Positions 61,909-64,000 of a DNA stretch of 64,000 nt are shown piece by piece. This stretch comes from Rhynochetos jubatus (taxonomy: Eukaryota > Chordata > Aves > Eurypygiformes > Rhynochetidae): the NCBI GenBank assembly GCA_027574665.1, contig CM050650.1:95639086-95703085 (forward strand), written 5' to 3'. How positions within the stretch are numbered: position 1 is the first letter of the stretch; every line of letters begins with the position of its first letter. The translations under genes and the position numbers were made by a program. The notes below the pieces were generated by a model, which had not been told where the DNA came from, did no database searches, and was given only the letters and a program-made list of their open reading frames with translations.

Positions 61909-64000
61909 CAACTTATGTGAGGTTTTTTCATTTAATGTCAGTGACAGTGAAGAACAATCTTTATTGTTTTCAAAGTTTGTTGCACCTACGTTTTGTACCT
62001 TCTGCACTTGGTTGGGGATAATATATTAGCTCTGGGATAATCTAAAAATACAAATAAATTCATTTCAAGTTTCTTTGCACTTGTTTCATATTTTATACTT
62101 CACAGAAATTTTATTATCCTAAGAATTTGTCTGGCTGTTAATAACAATCATCAGTCTCACCATATCAAACATAATGAAAAAAGAAAAATAACAAATGAAA
62201 AAACTGATGCTAGACATTCCTATGGGTTCTACTTGTACAGAAACCATAAGTTCTTAGAGTTTAGCAAGTAAATCTGAAATTGGCAGAGGTTATCGTTTGG
62301 GTTGTTGTTTTTTAGATTTGTATTCTGGAATATTGTCTGTCAAAGTATGGTCCATGAGAAAGATTACTACCAATGCAGGCTGCTAACCTGAGAAAATCAT
62401 TCAAGCTATGATACTGAATACCATGGAAAACCTACTGTTCATCACTTTTAAAATTTTCTGCTACTAAATAACATGCTGGTGAAAATCTAAGGTTTCTTGA
62501 TGAAAATAAAAAAGGAAATTGAAACCACATGAACATTTTTCTTCCCTTGCAGTATGAACTGGCTAGTTAAGATCTGAAAATCCAAGCAGTTTTGTGATGT
62601 TGAATATATACTGATTTCATCAAAGTTCAAACAAATCAGAATGATAAACACCTCTATGGAAAAGCTGGTAATCTGTGAACAGAATGCCATATCCGTGGCA
62701 ACTTCAAATTGTGGTACAGAAGCTGGACTATTTTTATTTCTACTGAAGTCACAAAATCTGAAAACTATGTTGAACTAACTTCATCAGTGTTAATTTTAAA
62801 TCTCTAAATATCAAGTGTTTTATTTGTTCTCAGTTCTGCTGAGAAACAGTTTCTACTGAGGGCATTGGATTCTTGTGTGCACTGTCAAGTACAAGAAGTC
62901 ATAAGCTAAAGAGAAAAACAAGGCAAGTATCTGTTACATTTTCAGGGCATTGGGTTACAAGTGATTACTAGCCATGAACCATGTCTGATATTAAGTGTCT
63001 TTGACAGCTTCTCTTAACAGGAATCAGATATATGCTACAGCTTATTAAACAATCAAAAAGCATGTAATACTAATGAAGCCTCTTTATTATATAAATAAAA
63101 TAACAAGATATCTGTTAAAAATCTTTCACTGAATGGTTATGTCTTCTTGCTGAATGTGATGCATTCAGTTTGCAAAAATAATAAATCTTCACTGATAGTC
63201 ACTATTGATTTATTACAGAAAATTTTCAGGGTCATAAACTTCCAACCTCTGATATCTTTGGCTGTTGAAACAGCAGAGAAATAAGGTATTACAGGTATGT
63301 AACGCAAAGGTCCTCATAGCACTATTTAAAATCTTTGGTAGTTCCCTTTCTGTTGCTCTCCTTTTTTCTTCTGCCTTCTGTAAGATTAGACAAAATCTGT
63401 GGTTAGTGATTTTTCAGAAATTTAAACTGTGAATAGAATATGTATTTTTAACAGATTATAGAGCTGTGTTCAAAATACTTTCTCCCTCTTTTTTTTTTCT
63501 TTTTTTTTTTTTTTCCTTCCTATTACTCATTCTCCTAAACCTGATAATCTACTCAATTGTTAAGTGGTTAAAATTATACTACCAAATTCCTAAATTCAAA
63601 ACTCAGACACATTTCAACACATTGAAAAAGGTGTTTTAGCAGGAAATCAAAATAACTTGCATTAGTGAATGAACAGATTGTATCTTTTAACACTTCCTTT
63701 CCCCTTCTTCTTTTTCTCTGACAAGGATTAATAGACATTGTAGAGATGAATTCAGGTATGGCTGTAAAAGAAATGTGTACATATTTTGGTATAACTATAC
63801 TATTGGCTGTTATCAAAAAGGCTGCTGAAGAAGTGTAGTACTCTTCTCATGTATGTTGCAGCTTCTGTCATCTGCACTGTCATTAACAGATAAAGAGTCT
63901 AAAGACACCTAACTGACTTAATTTACTACTGTGCGAAGTCTATTTACTAATGATGTGCAGCTAGAGATCATGCTGCTTTTACAGTTACAGCCTCTGCCCC
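61909..64000. other. AT-rich unique sequence to the window end
   Basis: No gene or named repeat. T-runs of 10 and 15 lie at 63489-63498 and 63500-63514. Open frames are at most about 80 codons. Confidence 0.6.

Overview
This window is a gene-poor, AT-rich stretch of a vertebrate nuclear genome, almost certainly from a bird. The evidence is the repeat content: several 5'-truncated CR1 LINE copies ending in the avian CR1 3' tail (tcatagaa-type short repeats), and LTRs of endogenous retroviruses whose start (tgtcctggtttgagctggg-like) and end (gttaaaccatgaca-like) are typical of birds. I see no supportable host protein-coding gene, no rRNA or tRNA gene, no CRISPR array and no bacterial-type operon. 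Short open frames are scattered at chance level; the few longer ones lie inside LTRs or CR1 ORF2 remnants. The window is best read as an intergenic desert or the inside of a very large intron.

Layout. 1-709: the 3' part of an LTR cut by the window edge, with ~50-bp internal motif repeats. 710-7801: AT-rich unique sequence with one perfect hairpin and a C17 tract. 7802-8504 and 9156-9771: two LTRs of one family, same orientation. 12523-12776, 22302-22632 and 23745-23835: CR1 pieces on the minus strand in otherwise unique sequence. 27778-28390: third LTR of the family. 30142-30442: CR1, minus. 31469-31523: orphan 3' end of the LTR type seen at 1-709. About 38228-38388: a decayed MIR-like (CORE-SINE-type) element. 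39235-39962: a different LTR with a TATA box, poly(A) signal and a 21-G tract. 40618-41191: a solo LTR with a perfect 5-bp target-site duplication. 44395-45265: old CR1 reverse-transcriptase region, plus. 53690-54727: the longest young-looking CR1, about 1 kb, minus, with a frameshifted ORF2. 56279-56966: two abutting CR1 fragments in opposite orientation. 60632-61440: old CR1, minus. 61753-61908: CR1 tail, plus. The rest is unique sequence with short simple repeats.

All repeat coding regions are broken, so nothing here works as a gene system. The points of interest are the history of the mobile elements: two LTR subfamilies differing by a CT-rich block, one LTR that duplicated its own poly(A)-signal segment, every LTR pointing the same way, a G21 tract inside a promoter-bearing LTR, and several clean hairpins and micro-duplications in unique sequence. 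Family names and boundaries come from recognition by eye, without any database search.
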